From Chitinophaga rhizophila (GTDB taxonomy: Bacteria > Bacteroidota > Bacteroidia > Chitinophagales > Chitinophagaceae), in contig NZ_JAICCF010000005.1 in assembly GCF_019492185.1 (NCBI RefSeq), positions 124,001 through 188,000 on the forward strand: 64,000 nucleotides of DNA. Reading direction: 5' to 3'. Position 1 is the stretch's first letter. Each line of letters opens with the position of its first letter. The translations under genes and the position numbers were made by a program. The notes below the pieces were generated by a model that made no database searches, was not told the DNA's origin, and saw nothing but the letters and a program-made list of their open reading frames with translations. Positions 8,188 to 17,197 of this stretch are shown piece by piece.

Positions 8188-9015
8188 TTAAGAGCGTCCG
8201 CAGGCAATGCAAACTGTCTCCTGTAATTTCAGGTATTGGGCCGGAGAAAGGCCTAAAAAGTGGTTAAAATCGCGAATCAAATGACTCTGGTCATAATACC
8301 CTCCTTCATACACCATCTCAAACCAGTCCACCGTCGAAGAAGATTTTCCCTGCAACCGGGCCAGTGTCTTTTTAAACCGCTGATAACGGCTCATCTCTTT
8401 TGCACTATAACCCAGGTATTTCTTGTACTTCAACTGAATATTACGTTCACTTTGTCCCCGCTTATCTGCAATCTCCTTTACCGGATTAATCACACTATCA
8501 TTTTCGCTGTTATTGACAATATCTTCCGAGTCTTTGTCACGCTCCTGGATATAAATTGCTGCAAATTCCAGCAGACTTCCAACCCGCTGCTCCATATCCG
8601 GCAATGCCTTCAGCTCCTGCCACACGTCAGCAAAACAGTGATCGCCCTGTAGCTCATCCGGATGCAGCAGGAAGTCAGTATACGTTTGCAGATGTCTTCC
8701 AAAGAACCGGTAGAAAGCATCCTGTTTGAAGTTCGCTACCAGCATTTGCCCCTGCGCCGGAATAGTATATTCAAGCGCCAGTTTCACCGGTCCGATGACC
8801 AGGCTGTTGTCAATAGCCAACGGTTGTTCCGCCGCCGGCTTAATGTAGGCCGGCGCTCCGAAATTAAACACCAGAATGGTCTGGAACGTAGGGGAGAGAA
8901 TGCGTGTAACAGCTTCCTGCTGCTGATTGATGATGTAATAAAACGGGTCAAAAATGTCCTGCCATTCTTTCGGAACGGCGATATGACCAGTGAGATATGC
9001 TGAAGGGGTTTGCAT
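8188..9015 (-). CDS. AraC-family transcriptional regulator
   Basis: A 275-residue protein. The N-terminal ~150 residues resemble the DUF6597-type ligand domain (IINQQQEAVTRILSPTFQTI region). The C-terminal ~100 residues hold two helix-turn-helix motifs: VKEIADKRGQSERNIQLKYKK and YYDQSHLIRDFNHFLGLSPAQY, the latter being the conserved second HTH. It is divergent from the GlxA-type regulator at 9151, with about 135 bases between the two starts. Its target genes are not obvious; the neighbouring regulator is a candidate. Confidence 0.88.
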   Translation of the reverse strand: MQTPSAYLTGHIAVPKEWQDIFDPFYYIINQQQEAVTRILSPTFQTILVFNFGAPAYIKPAAEQPLAIDNSLVIGPVKLALEYTIPAQGQMLVANFKQDAFYRFFGRHLQTYTDFLLHPDELQGDHCFADVWQELKALPDMEQRVGSLLEFAAIYIQERDKDSEDIVNNSENDSVINPVKEIADKRGQSERNIQLKYKKYLGYSAKEMSRYQRFKKTLARLQGKSSSTVDWFEMVYEGGYYDQSHLIRDFNHFLGLSPAQYLKLQETVCIACGRS

Positions 9016-9101
9016 GTGACGAAGATAAGGAGGATATTACTTGTCCCAATCAGCTCATTAGATGTTAGAACCCTATGGCACAAATTGTATCATTTATGGC
9101 A

Positions 9102-9132
9102 TTTGTGCCACCCCAAAACAATCCTACCTTTA
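9102..9132 (+). promoter_or_regulatory. Promoter of the GlxA-type regulator
   Basis: A TTTG -33 element (9102-9105) and TACCTTTA (9125-9132, one mismatch to TAnnTTTG) are separated by 19 bases, the Bacteroidota spacing. The predicted transcription start is only about 14 bases before the ATG at 9151, which supports that start over the ATG at 9010. Confidence 0.55.
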
Positions 9133-9150
9133 ACCTGTTCAAGCAATTGT

Positions 9151-10155
9151 ATGCCGGAAAACCAAAAGAAATTAATTGTTATCGTACCTATGCCAGGTAC
9201 TTATTTGCTGGATATAGCCGGTCCGCTGGATGTCTTTACCGCCGCAGATAAGATGTTATCTGAAACCGCTGCTGATAATGATATTGGCTATGAGATCGTC
9301 CTTGCCTCTCCGCTGAGTACGAGGAAGGTAGCTACTAAGGGTGGATTGGAATTTACATGTCCGGCGAAGGTAGATGAACTGGACCGGCCGATTGACACAC
9401 TGATCGTCGCTGGCTTTTCTATAAGAAATCTTGAAACCGGCCGGCGTTTCTGCAACTGGCTGCATGATGCCTATCCGAAGATGCGCCGTATCGGTTCTGT
9501 CTGTATTGGCACTTATGCCTTGGCAGAGGCGGGCATACTCCATGGCCGGCAGGCGACTACCCATTGGGAACATAGCCAGGAGTTTCAACGCCGTTATCCT
9601 GACATACAGGTCGATACCAATCCGTTTTATACACGGGATGGCAATGTGTATACGTCCGGTGGCGTGGCTTCCGGGATTGACCTGGCACTGGCGCTTGTGG
9701 AGGAGGATTATGGCAGGGATATCGCTTTGGCTGCCGCCCGTAAACTGGTATTATTCCTGAAGCGAACTGGCTATCAGTCGCAGTTCAGCAGCTTATTGCA
9801 GATACACTCTATGGAGAACTCCATTGCCGGAAAACTGCAACCCTGGATGATGCAGCATTTACAGCATGACCTCACCGTGGAGGAACTCGCAACCCACAGT
9901 AATATGAGTCTGCGAAATTTCAACAGGGTATTCCTCCGCGAGACGGGCATGACGCCCGCCAAGTTTGTAGAAAAGCTGCGGATTGAAGTAGCAAGGAAAT
10001 ACCTCGAAGACAGCGATCTCAGTATGGAGCAGATTGCAGAGAAGTGCGGGCTGGGAGGAGTGGTATCCATGCGGCGCACATTTATGCGGCATATGATGGT
10101 ATCGCCCAGCGACTACCGGCGCACCTTCAGAACATCATTACACACCGTTGATTGA
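9151..10155 (+). CDS. GlxA family regulator (DJ-1/PfpI domain plus AraC HTH)
   Basis: A 334-residue protein. Residues 1-~190 form a DJ-1/PfpI-like domain with the elbow Cys118 in SVCIGTYALAEAG and the block TSGGVASGIDLALALV. Residues ~225-330 form an AraC-type double HTH (LTVEELATHSNMSLRNFNRV and LEDSDLSMEQIAEKCGLGG). An in-frame ATG at 9010 would add 47 residues that overlap the promoter and do not look protein-like, so 9151 is chosen. GlxA-type proteins sense unknown small molecules. It is followed by gap after 20 bases and may be co-transcribed with it. Confidence 0.88.
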   Translation: MPENQKKLIVIVPMPGTYLLDIAGPLDVFTAADKMLSETAADNDIGYEIVLASPLSTRKVATKGGLEFTCPAKVDELDRPIDTLIVAGFSIRNLETGRRFCNWLHDAYPKMRRIGSVCIGTYALAEAGILHGRQATTHWEHSQEFQRRYPDIQVDTNPFYTRDGNVYTSGGVASGIDLALALVEEDYGRDIALAAARKLVLFLKRTGYQSQFSSLLQIHSMENSIAGKLQPWMMQHLQHDLTVEELATHSNMSLRNFNRVFLRETGMTPAKFVEKLRIEVARKYLEDSDLSMEQIAEKCGLGGVVSMRRTFMRHMMVSPSDYRRTFRTSLHTVD

Positions 10156-10175
10156 TCACTTAAAAATATACTACG

Positions 10176-11183
10176 ATGAAAGTTGCTATTAATGGATTCG
10201 GACGCATAGGCAGAATGACACTCAGAGCATTACAGGATAAGAAAGGAGTGGAAGTAGTGGCTGTTAATGACCTGACAGATATCGGGCTGCTTGCGCATCT
10301 GCTCAAATATGATACCTCCCATGGTAAGTTCCCCGGCACTGTTACGCATGATGACCAGCACCTGATTGTAAACGGGAAGAAGATACTTTTATTGAATGAA
10401 AGATCTCCCGAAAAATTACCCTGGGACGCCCTGGGAATAGATGTGGTGATTGAGTCAACAGGCCGTTTCACAGAAAGAGAGCTGGCGCAGCAGCATATTT
10501 CCGCAGGAGCAGGCAGGGTATTAATTACTGCACCGGCAACCGGCAATGTAAAGACGATAGTGGCAGGCGTGAATGATGAGCTGATTACTGACGAAGATGA
10601 GATACTGTCTACCGCATCCTGTACTACCAACTGTATTGCGCCGGTATTATACCTGCTGGATAAGGAGTATGGCATTGCTTCCGGTTATATGAGTACAGTA
10701 CATGCTTTTACGATGGATCAGATGTTGCAGGACGGGCCGCATAAAGATTACAGAAGAGCGCGTGCCGCAACACAGTCAATTATTCCTACAACTACAGGGG
10801 CGGCCAAGGCTATCGGCGATGTATTACCTGGGCTGAAAGGTAAGATGGACGGATTTTCTTACAGAGTGCCTGTGATAGATGGTTCTATTGCAGATATGTC
10901 CCTGAACCTGGTGAAACAGGCAACTGCCGCTGACATCAACGCATTATTCAAACACCATGCAGAAACGACATTGAAAGGAGTGCTGGAGTATACAGAAGAA
11001 CCGCTGGTATCAGCAGATATACTGGGCAATACACATTCTTCTTTAGTGGATGCATCCCTGACCCGTACCATCGGAAACTTAGTAAAAGTAGTGGCATGGT
11101 ACGACAATGAAGTGGGTATCTCTAACAGGATAGCAGAACTGACTGTGCAGATGGCACAACGGCTGACTGCTGCACATGCATAA
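10176..11183 (+). CDS. gap: Type I glyceraldehyde-3-phosphate dehydrogenase
   Basis: A 335-residue enzyme with N-terminal Rossmann motif INGFGRIGR, the catalytic Cys149 in STASCTTNC, the partner His in STVHAFTMDQ, and the C-terminal WYDNEVGISNR block. It oxidises glyceraldehyde 3-phosphate to 1,3-bisphosphoglycerate in glycolysis. It follows the GlxA regulator by 20 bases on the same strand and ends 7 bases before the convergent lacI-type gene. Genomes of this group often carry more than one gap; whether this is the main one cannot be told here. Confidence 0.95.
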   Translation: MKVAINGFGRIGRMTLRALQDKKGVEVVAVNDLTDIGLLAHLLKYDTSHGKFPGTVTHDDQHLIVNGKKILLLNERSPEKLPWDALGIDVVIESTGRFTERELAQQHISAGAGRVLITAPATGNVKTIVAGVNDELITDEDEILSTASCTTNCIAPVLYLLDKEYGIASGYMSTVHAFTMDQMLQDGPHKDYRRARAATQSIIPTTTGAAKAIGDVLPGLKGKMDGFSYRVPVIDGSIADMSLNLVKQATAADINALFKHHAETTLKGVLEYTEEPLVSADILGNTHSSLVDASLTRTIGNLVKVVAWYDNEVGISNRIAELTVQMAQRLTAAHA

Positions 11184-11190
11184 CAGCTGC

Positions 11191-12213
11191 TCAGGAAGAC
11201 GCCTGTACGATCAGATTAGTATTCAGGATTTTCCTTTCAAATTCCTTCACTGGCTTTTTACTCTCAATCAGTTGCAGCAACAGGCTTGTAGCAATCTGAC
11301 CCATTTCAAAAGCGGGCTGCCGCACTACCGTCAGTGGCGGATGTAACAATTCAATCAGATCAGAGTTAGAGAATCCCACCAGGGCAATGTCCTGCGGGAT
11401 GCGTATGCCTTTACTTTTCAATACCCGCATACAGTTAGTGGTCAGTTTATCTGACGCGGTAAATATAGCATCAGGTCGTGGGCGTAGTTTCAGCAGCTGG
11501 CTCACGGCCTGTTCTACTTCCTGTAATTGCAGTCCGGCGTAACGGCTGTACTTAATCAGTGCCTTACCTGGCTTTACCCTGGTCTGTGCCAGCGCTTCCC
11601 GGTATCCGGCAATACGTTCCCTGCTGATAGACAGATTCTCCGGGCCGGCAATGACTGCAATATGTTTATACCCTTTATTGATCAGGTGTAAGGTAGCGTC
11701 ATATGCTCCCCTGAAATTATCTACCATTACCTTATGTGTCTGTATTTCTTCCACAATACGGTCGAAAAACACGATAGGGAATCCTCTTTCGTGTAATGCT
11801 TTCAGATGATCCAGGTTTTCAGTACCACTGGATACAGAGATCAGTAGTCCGTCAATAGAGCGGGATGCGAGGTATTGCAATGTCATCACTTCTTTGTCAA
11901 ACGACTCATGCGTCTGGGAGATCATCACATTATATCCTTTGTCTTTCGCAACAGATTCAATACCATTGATAGCCTGGGAGAAAAAACTGTTGGCAATTTC
12001 CGCAACGATGACGCCGATGGAACGGCTTCTTTTTTCCTTCAGACTAAGCGCAATAGGATTGGGATGGTAGTTGATCCTCGTGGCATACTCCAGTACCAGC
12101 TGTTTGGTAGCGATACTGATCTCATGACTATCCCGTAAGGCACGGGACACCGTAGAGGTGGACAACCCCAGCGCAATGGCTATATCTTTTATAGTGGCAG
12201 CTTCAAATTTCAT
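11191..12213 (-). CDS. LacI-family transcriptional regulator of the pectin locus
   Basis: A 340-residue regulator. Residues 1-~50 are the LacI HTH and hinge (TIKDIAIALGLSTSTVSRAL, INYHPNPIALSL) and the rest is a periplasmic-binding-protein-like sensor domain. It is divergent from the GH43 gene with 62 bases between starts, and a perfect LacI-type palindrome lies upstream of susC at 14012. It therefore probably controls the pectin locus, with a uronic acid or pathway intermediate as effector (inference). Confidence 0.9.
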   Translation of the reverse strand: MKFEAATIKDIAIALGLSTSTVSRALRDSHEISIATKQLVLEYATRINYHPNPIALSLKEKRSRSIGVIVAEIANSFFSQAINGIESVAKDKGYNVMISQTHESFDKEVMTLQYLASRSIDGLLISVSSGTENLDHLKALHERGFPIVFFDRIVEEIQTHKVMVDNFRGAYDATLHLINKGYKHIAVIAGPENLSISRERIAGYREALAQTRVKPGKALIKYSRYAGLQLQEVEQAVSQLLKLRPRPDAIFTASDKLTTNCMRVLKSKGIRIPQDIALVGFSNSDLIELLHPPLTVVRQPAFEMGQIATSLLLQLIESKKPVKEFERKILNTNLIVQASS

Positions 12214-12275
12214 AACGTAAGGAGTAAATATACTTATAATTTATTTTATACTATATTAGTGTCATTCTAACACGT

Positions 12276-13907
12276 ATGAAAAACGCTTTCCTGATGAATA
12301 AGAAGCTGCTATTTATGATGGCAGGCATGTGCCTCCCGTCGCTGTTCTACGGCCAACAGCGCTCACAATCCTGGGTGGCAGACCTGGGAAATGGTACCTA
12401 TAAAAATCCGGTATTGAATGCTGATTATTCTGATCCTGATGTTTGTCGTGCAGGAAATGATTTCTATATGACAGCTTCCAGCTTTAATGCAGCGCCGGGC
12501 TTACCGATACTCCAATCAAAGGACCTGGTGAACTGGCAACTGGTAGGACATGCCTTATTCAGGCAGCCACCTTTTGTCCATTTCAGCAAAGTACAGCACG
12601 GCAATGGGGTCTGGGCACCATCTATCCGTTACCATAAAGGAGAATTTTATATTTATTATCCTGATCCTGACTTCGGTATCTACCTGATCAAGGCAAAGCA
12701 TGCAGCCGGCCCCTGGTCTGAGCCGGTGATGGTAAAGGCAGGTAAGGGGCTGATAGATCCTTGTCCGCTGTGGGATGATGATGGCAAAGTATACCTGGTA
12801 CATGCCTGGGCAGGCAGCCGGGCAGGCATCAAGAGCATCCTGACACTCAACAGGATGAATGAAGCAGGTACTGCTGTTACGGATGAGGGCGTCCTGGTGT
12901 TTGATGGCCATCCGGATCATCCCACCCTGGAAGGGCCAAAACTCTACAAACGGAATGGTTACTACTACATTTTTGCGCCGGCAGGAGGCGTAAGCACCGG
13001 CTGGCAGCTGGTACTGCGTTCAAAGAATATTTATGGTCCATATGAAGAGAAGATAGTGATGGATCAGGGTAAAAGTCCGGTGAATGGTCCGCACCAGGGT
13101 GCCTGGGTGGATATGCCTTCCGGCAGCAGCTGGTTCCTGCATTTCCAGGACAAGAATGCCTACGGACGTGTAGTGCATCTGCAACCGTTGCAGTGGGTAA
13201 AGGACTGGCCGGTAATAGGCACAGATCCTGACGGTGATGGTAAAGGAGAGCCGGTGATGACCTGGAATAAGCCATTAGCAGGGATGCCGGTGATGACACC
13301 GCCTGAGTCAGATGAATTTAACGGTGCTGCTTTAGGGAAACAATGGCAATGGCAGGCAAATCCGGTAAGTACCTGGATGATGGCTTACCCGGCAAAGGGT
13401 GTATTGCGCCTGTTCTCCGCCAGAATACCCGATTCCACCCGCAATCTCTGGCAAACGCCAAACCTGCTGTTGCAGAAGTTTCCTGCTGACAGCTTCACTG
13501 TTACTACCAAATGCACCTTTACCCCAAATCCTAAACTGGAAGGAGAACGCACCGGTCTGATTGTACTGGGCGTTGACTATGCAGGTATATCATTGATCAG
13601 CAAAAACAATACACTTAAACTGGTATATACCTCCTGTCTCAAGGCCGATAAAGGGGCGGAAGAGCAGCAGGAAGTACTGAAAACACTTGATAACAATACC
13701 TGCTGGTTCAGGGTGACGGTAGTCAAAGACGCAGTATGTCAGTTTAGCTATAGTCTGGACGGCACACAGTTCACCGACGCAGGCAAGCCATTCACTGCAC
13801 AACCAGGTCGGTGGGTTGGCGCTAAGGTAGGTATTTACTGTACCAGGGATACGCAGATCAATGATGCCGGCTTTGCTGACTATGACTGGTTCAGAATAAC
13901 TAAATAA
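12276..13907 (+). CDS. Glycoside hydrolase family 43 enzyme, exported
   Basis: A 543-residue protein. A signal sequence lies at about 8-27 (start at 12276, or the second ATG at 12294). The five-bladed propeller begins NPVLNADYSDPDV, with the catalytic-base Asp in the SDPD region, the second acidic residue in LIDPCPLWDDDGKVYL, and the general-acid Glu in TLEGPKLYKRNGYYYIF. The C-terminal ~200 residues form a beta-sandwich (GH43_C2/DUF1349-like) common in beta-xylosidases and alpha-arabinofuranosidases. In this locus it likely removes arabinose or xylose side groups from pectin. Confidence 0.88.
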   Translation: MKNAFLMNKKLLFMMAGMCLPSLFYGQQRSQSWVADLGNGTYKNPVLNADYSDPDVCRAGNDFYMTASSFNAAPGLPILQSKDLVNWQLVGHALFRQPPFVHFSKVQHGNGVWAPSIRYHKGEFYIYYPDPDFGIYLIKAKHAAGPWSEPVMVKAGKGLIDPCPLWDDDGKVYLVHAWAGSRAGIKSILTLNRMNEAGTAVTDEGVLVFDGHPDHPTLEGPKLYKRNGYYYIFAPAGGVSTGWQLVLRSKNIYGPYEEKIVMDQGKSPVNGPHQGAWVDMPSGSSWFLHFQDKNAYGRVVHLQPLQWVKDWPVIGTDPDGDGKGEPVMTWNKPLAGMPVMTPPESDEFNGAALGKQWQWQANPVSTWMMAYPAKGVLRLFSARIPDSTRNLWQTPNLLLQKFPADSFTVTTKCTFTPNPKLEGERTGLIVLGVDYAGISLISKNNTLKLVYTSCLKADKGAEEQQEVLKTLDNNTCWFRVTVVKDAVCQFSYSLDGTQFTDAGKPFTAQPGRWVGAKVGIYCTRDTQINDAGFADYDWFRITK

Positions 13908-14011
13908 GACAACACGAAATCAGCAACTACAGATACGGACCAGGGGCCAGGAATGACCACCTGATTCCTGGTTCCACCTCGCTGATTTTTAGACCTTCCC
14001 GCTTTGCTTTT

Positions 14012-14025
14012 CGCAAACGTTTGCG
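14012..14025. promoter_or_regulatory. LacI-type operator upstream of susC
   Basis: CGCAAACGTTTGCG is a perfect 14-bp palindrome with the central CG typical of LacI-family operators. It lies 185 bases upstream of the susC ATG in the 302-base gap 13908-14209, and about 1.8 kb from the LacI-type gene. The rest of the gap shows no other gene; no clear TAnnTTTG element was found. Binding is predicted, not shown. Confidence 0.7.
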
Positions 14026-14209
14026 TAAATAAATACTTCCATTCCTTTCGCTATTAATGAATATAGCTGTAGAATTGTTTTTGGGGATACCTGTATGATG
14101 ACTGAAGAACAAAACAGTGACACCTAATATTGCTGAAATAGCAGTATTTATCGATCCGATCCGGACACAAAAGACCCAATTTTAGAAGAAATATATAACA
14201 CGTTACGTT

Positions 14210-17170
14210 ATGAAAAAACTGCTATTGATCTACTGGCTGTTGCTGGTTAGTGCCGCTGCGGCATTTGCGCAACGCCAGACAATTAAAGGGAAGATATCCG
14301 ACGCCACAACCGGAGAACCCCTTGTTATGGTTAACGTGCAGCTGAAAGGCACCACAACAGGCACGCAGACAGACGCCACAGGCGCATTTTCCCTTGCCGT
14401 TCCCGATGCTAAAACAGGTGTGCTGGTAATCAGTTACCTGGGATATCTGTCATCGACGCAGGAGATTAATGGTAATACAAACCTTTCACTGAAACTCGAA
14501 AAGGATAACAAACAACTGGATGAGGTAGTGATAGTAGGTTATGGTGAAGTAAGAAAGCGTGACCTCACCGGTGCAGTGACCTCTGTGAAGGGCGAAGAAC
14601 TGAAAAAAGTACCTTCTACCAACGTAATGGAGTCTGTACAGGGTAAACTGCCCGGCGTTGATATTACCAAAAGCAGTGGTGCAGCCGGTGCAAGAATCAA
14701 TGTAACGGTGAGAGGTAACAGGTCCATCCGTGCAGATAATGGTCCACTGTACATTGTTGATGGTGTGCAGTACGAAAACATCCAGGATATTAACCCTAAC
14801 GATATTCAGTCCATGGAAGTACTGAAAGATGCTTCTTCGACTGCCGTATACGGTTCCAGAGGTGCAAACGGGGTAATTATCATTACCACCAAAAAAGGCG
14901 CTTCCGGCAAGCCCCGTGTATCTGTAAATACTTATGCAGGTCTGTCTCAGGTAGCAGGCTATCCTGCTATGTCAACCGGTCCGCAGTACATAGCCCAGAA
15001 AAGAGAGGCTAACCGCACTACGGGCCGCTGGAGAAGTGAAGCGGATGATCCGTTGATCTTTAATGGTGCAGAAGTTGACGCGATAAAGAATAACCTGTGG
15101 ACTGACTACGCCGACCTCCTGATCCATGATGGCTTCCAGCAGGATCACCAGGTGAGCGTATCCGGAGGATCTGAAAAGACAAAAGTATACCTGTCGCTCG
15201 ACTACTTCGATGAGAAAGGTATCTTCAAACTGGATCACCTGAAACGTTATTCCGCCAGGTTGAACCTCGACCAGGTAGTAACGGACTATCTGAAGGTAGG
15301 TATGCAAAGTCAGGTGACTTACTATGACCAGAGCGGCCGTCGCGACCCCCTGAACCAGGCGAATAAGATTGTACCCCTGAACCTGCCGTTTGACGAAGAA
15401 GGTCAGCTGATCCTGTTCCCTAATATGGGCTCCATGATCAATCCACTGGCAGATGAGCAGCCAAATGCTTACCAGAACAATGGACGGGTGACGCGTACAT
15501 TTGTTAATGCTTATGTAGAACTGACACCCCTGAAAGGACTGTCATTCCGCTCTAACCTGGGTGTGACGCTTGACAATGCACGCACCGGGATATTTGCTTC
15601 TAAAAACTCCATTGAGCGCTCCACCGCCTCAACTTCCAGGTCACAGTATAACAGTGGCAACAGACGGTATATCAGCTGGGAAAACGTCCTTAGCTACTCA
15701 AAGAAAATTGGCGACCACACCTTTGGCCTCACCGGCGTAGCGAGCTTACTTTCTGATCAGCGGGATTCAAGTTTTTTACAGGGTGAAGGACAGTTGCTGC
15801 CATCTCAACTATATTACGCTCTACAAAATAGTGTGAGTGGCGTAGCCATTCGCTCCAGTTATATGGCAAATAAACTGATATCATTTACGGGCCGTATCAA
15901 TTACAGCTACAAGGGTAAATATCTCCTGTCGATGACCGCTCGTTCTGATGGAAGTTCTAAGCTGGCTCCGGGCAACAAATGGGCGTTATTCCCATCTGTA
16001 GCAGGAGCATGGCGCATCTCTGATGAAGGATTTATGCGTGGCCAGCGTGTGTTCAGTGATCTGAAGGTACGTGCCAGCTTTGGTATAGCAGGTAATGACG
16101 CGGTACCGCCTTATGCAACGGCAAGTTATCTGAGTAAGATTCCGTTCTCTTATGATGATACCAACTCAGCCCTGGCATATGGTATCGGTAGCCAGATCGG
16201 TAACCGGAATCTGAAATGGGAGCTGTCTGCCACCACAGACTTTGGTGTTGATATGAGCTTCCTAGATGGCAGGATCGGAGCGACGATTGACTATTACGAT
16301 ACGAAGACAAGAGACCTGCTGTTGCAGAGAACACTGCCTTCCTCTTCCGGCGTAAGCACTGTGATACAGAATATCGGTAAGACAAGAAACAGGGGTATTG
16401 AGATTGGTGTTAATACAACTATCGTAAGAAGCAAATCAGTGACCTGGACATCTAATATCGTATTCTCTAAAAACAAAGAAGAGATAGTGGCCCTCGCCGA
16501 CGCAAATACCAATGACGTCGCAAATGGCTGGTTTATCGGTTCACCGGTGAGAGTGTTCTTCGATTATGAGAAGACGGGTATCTGGCAGACAAAAGAGGCA
16601 GATGCAGCCGCTTCTTTCGGATATAAACCGGGTGATATCAAGGTACGTGACAGGGACGGAAATGGCGTACTGAACTCTCAGGACCGTACCATACTTGGTA
16701 CACAAGTGCCCACCTGGAGCGGTGGTTTTAACAATGATGTGCGCTTCAAAAACTTTGATCTGAACTTCTATGTGTTTGCACGTATCGGTCAATGGATCAA
16801 CTCAGAATATGCAGGCAAGTATGATCCGCAGGGATTGGAGAATAGTGCGCCGCACGACTACTGGACACCGGAACGTGAAACAAACGCATATCCCCGTCCG
16901 AATGCCAGCGTATCAAAAGATGGTACGCCTTTCATCAGGACACTGGGATACAGGGATGGTTCTTTTGTGAAGATCCGTAACATCTCCCTGGGTTACACAC
17001 TGCCGGCAACAGCATTGCAAAGTATGCATATGAGCAATGTGCGTATTTACGTAACAGGTAAGAACCTGTTCACATTCAGTAAAGTGAAGGATTATGATCC
17101 GGAAAGAGGAGGAGATCTGAGCAATCCGTTGACGAAGATGTACGTTGCCGGTCTGAATGTAGAATTTTGA
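14210..17170 (+). CDS. SusC/RagA-family TonB-linked outer membrane receptor
   Basis: A 986-residue receptor. Signal peptide 1-20 (ending AAAFAQ); carboxypeptidase-like regulatory domain about 22-105 (TIKGKISDATTGEPLVMVNV); the segment LDEVVIVGYGEVRKRDLTG; plug domain about 115-225 with VRGNRSIRADNGPLYIVDG and GANGVIIITTKKG; and a beta-barrel ending in aromatic Phe. It has no STN domain, so it is not expected to signal to an anti-sigma factor; control by the LacI protein fits. Paired with the SusD gene 27 bases downstream, it would import pectin oligosaccharides using TonB energy. Confidence 0.95.
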   Translation: MKKLLLIYWLLLVSAAAAFAQRQTIKGKISDATTGEPLVMVNVQLKGTTTGTQTDATGAFSLAVPDAKTGVLVISYLGYLSSTQEINGNTNLSLKLEKDNKQLDEVVIVGYGEVRKRDLTGAVTSVKGEELKKVPSTNVMESVQGKLPGVDITKSSGAAGARINVTVRGNRSIRADNGPLYIVDGVQYENIQDINPNDIQSMEVLKDASSTAVYGSRGANGVIIITTKKGASGKPRVSVNTYAGLSQVAGYPAMSTGPQYIAQKREANRTTGRWRSEADDPLIFNGAEVDAIKNNLWTDYADLLIHDGFQQDHQVSVSGGSEKTKVYLSLDYFDEKGIFKLDHLKRYSARLNLDQVVTDYLKVGMQSQVTYYDQSGRRDPLNQANKIVPLNLPFDEEGQLILFPNMGSMINPLADEQPNAYQNNGRVTRTFVNAYVELTPLKGLSFRSNLGVTLDNARTGIFASKNSIERSTASTSRSQYNSGNRRYISWENVLSYSKKIGDHTFGLTGVASLLSDQRDSSFLQGEGQLLPSQLYYALQNSVSGVAIRSSYMANKLISFTGRINYSYKGKYLLSMTARSDGSSKLAPGNKWALFPSVAGAWRISDEGFMRGQRVFSDLKVRASFGIAGNDAVPPYATASYLSKIPFSYDDTNSALAYGIGSQIGNRNLKWELSATTDFGVDMSFLDGRIGATIDYYDTKTRDLLLQRTLPSSSGVSTVIQNIGKTRNRGIEIGVNTTIVRSKSVTWTSNIVFSKNKEEIVALADANTNDVANGWFIGSPVRVFFDYEKTGIWQTKEADAAASFGYKPGDIKVRDRDGNGVLNSQDRTILGTQVPTWSGGFNNDVRFKNFDLNFYVFARIGQWINSEYAGKYDPQGLENSAPHDYWTPERETNAYPRPNASVSKDGTPFIRTLGYRDGSFVKIRNISLGYTLPATALQSMHMSNVRIYVTGKNLFTFSKVKDYDPERGGDLSNPLTKMYVAGLNVEF

Positions 17171-17197
17171 TTTTAATTCAAATTAATCTGACAAGTC

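Noticed and set aside
9010..9150. Longer N-terminus of the GlxA-type regulator from the ATG at 9010
   Set aside because: The region contains a well-spaced promoter, and the extra 47 residues are not family-like; the start at 9151 fits better.
12269..12300. Possible second LacI operator around the GH43 start (GAAAAACGCTTTC)
   Set aside because: It has the central CG but several arm mismatches and lies over the first codons; too weak beside the perfect palindrome at 14012.
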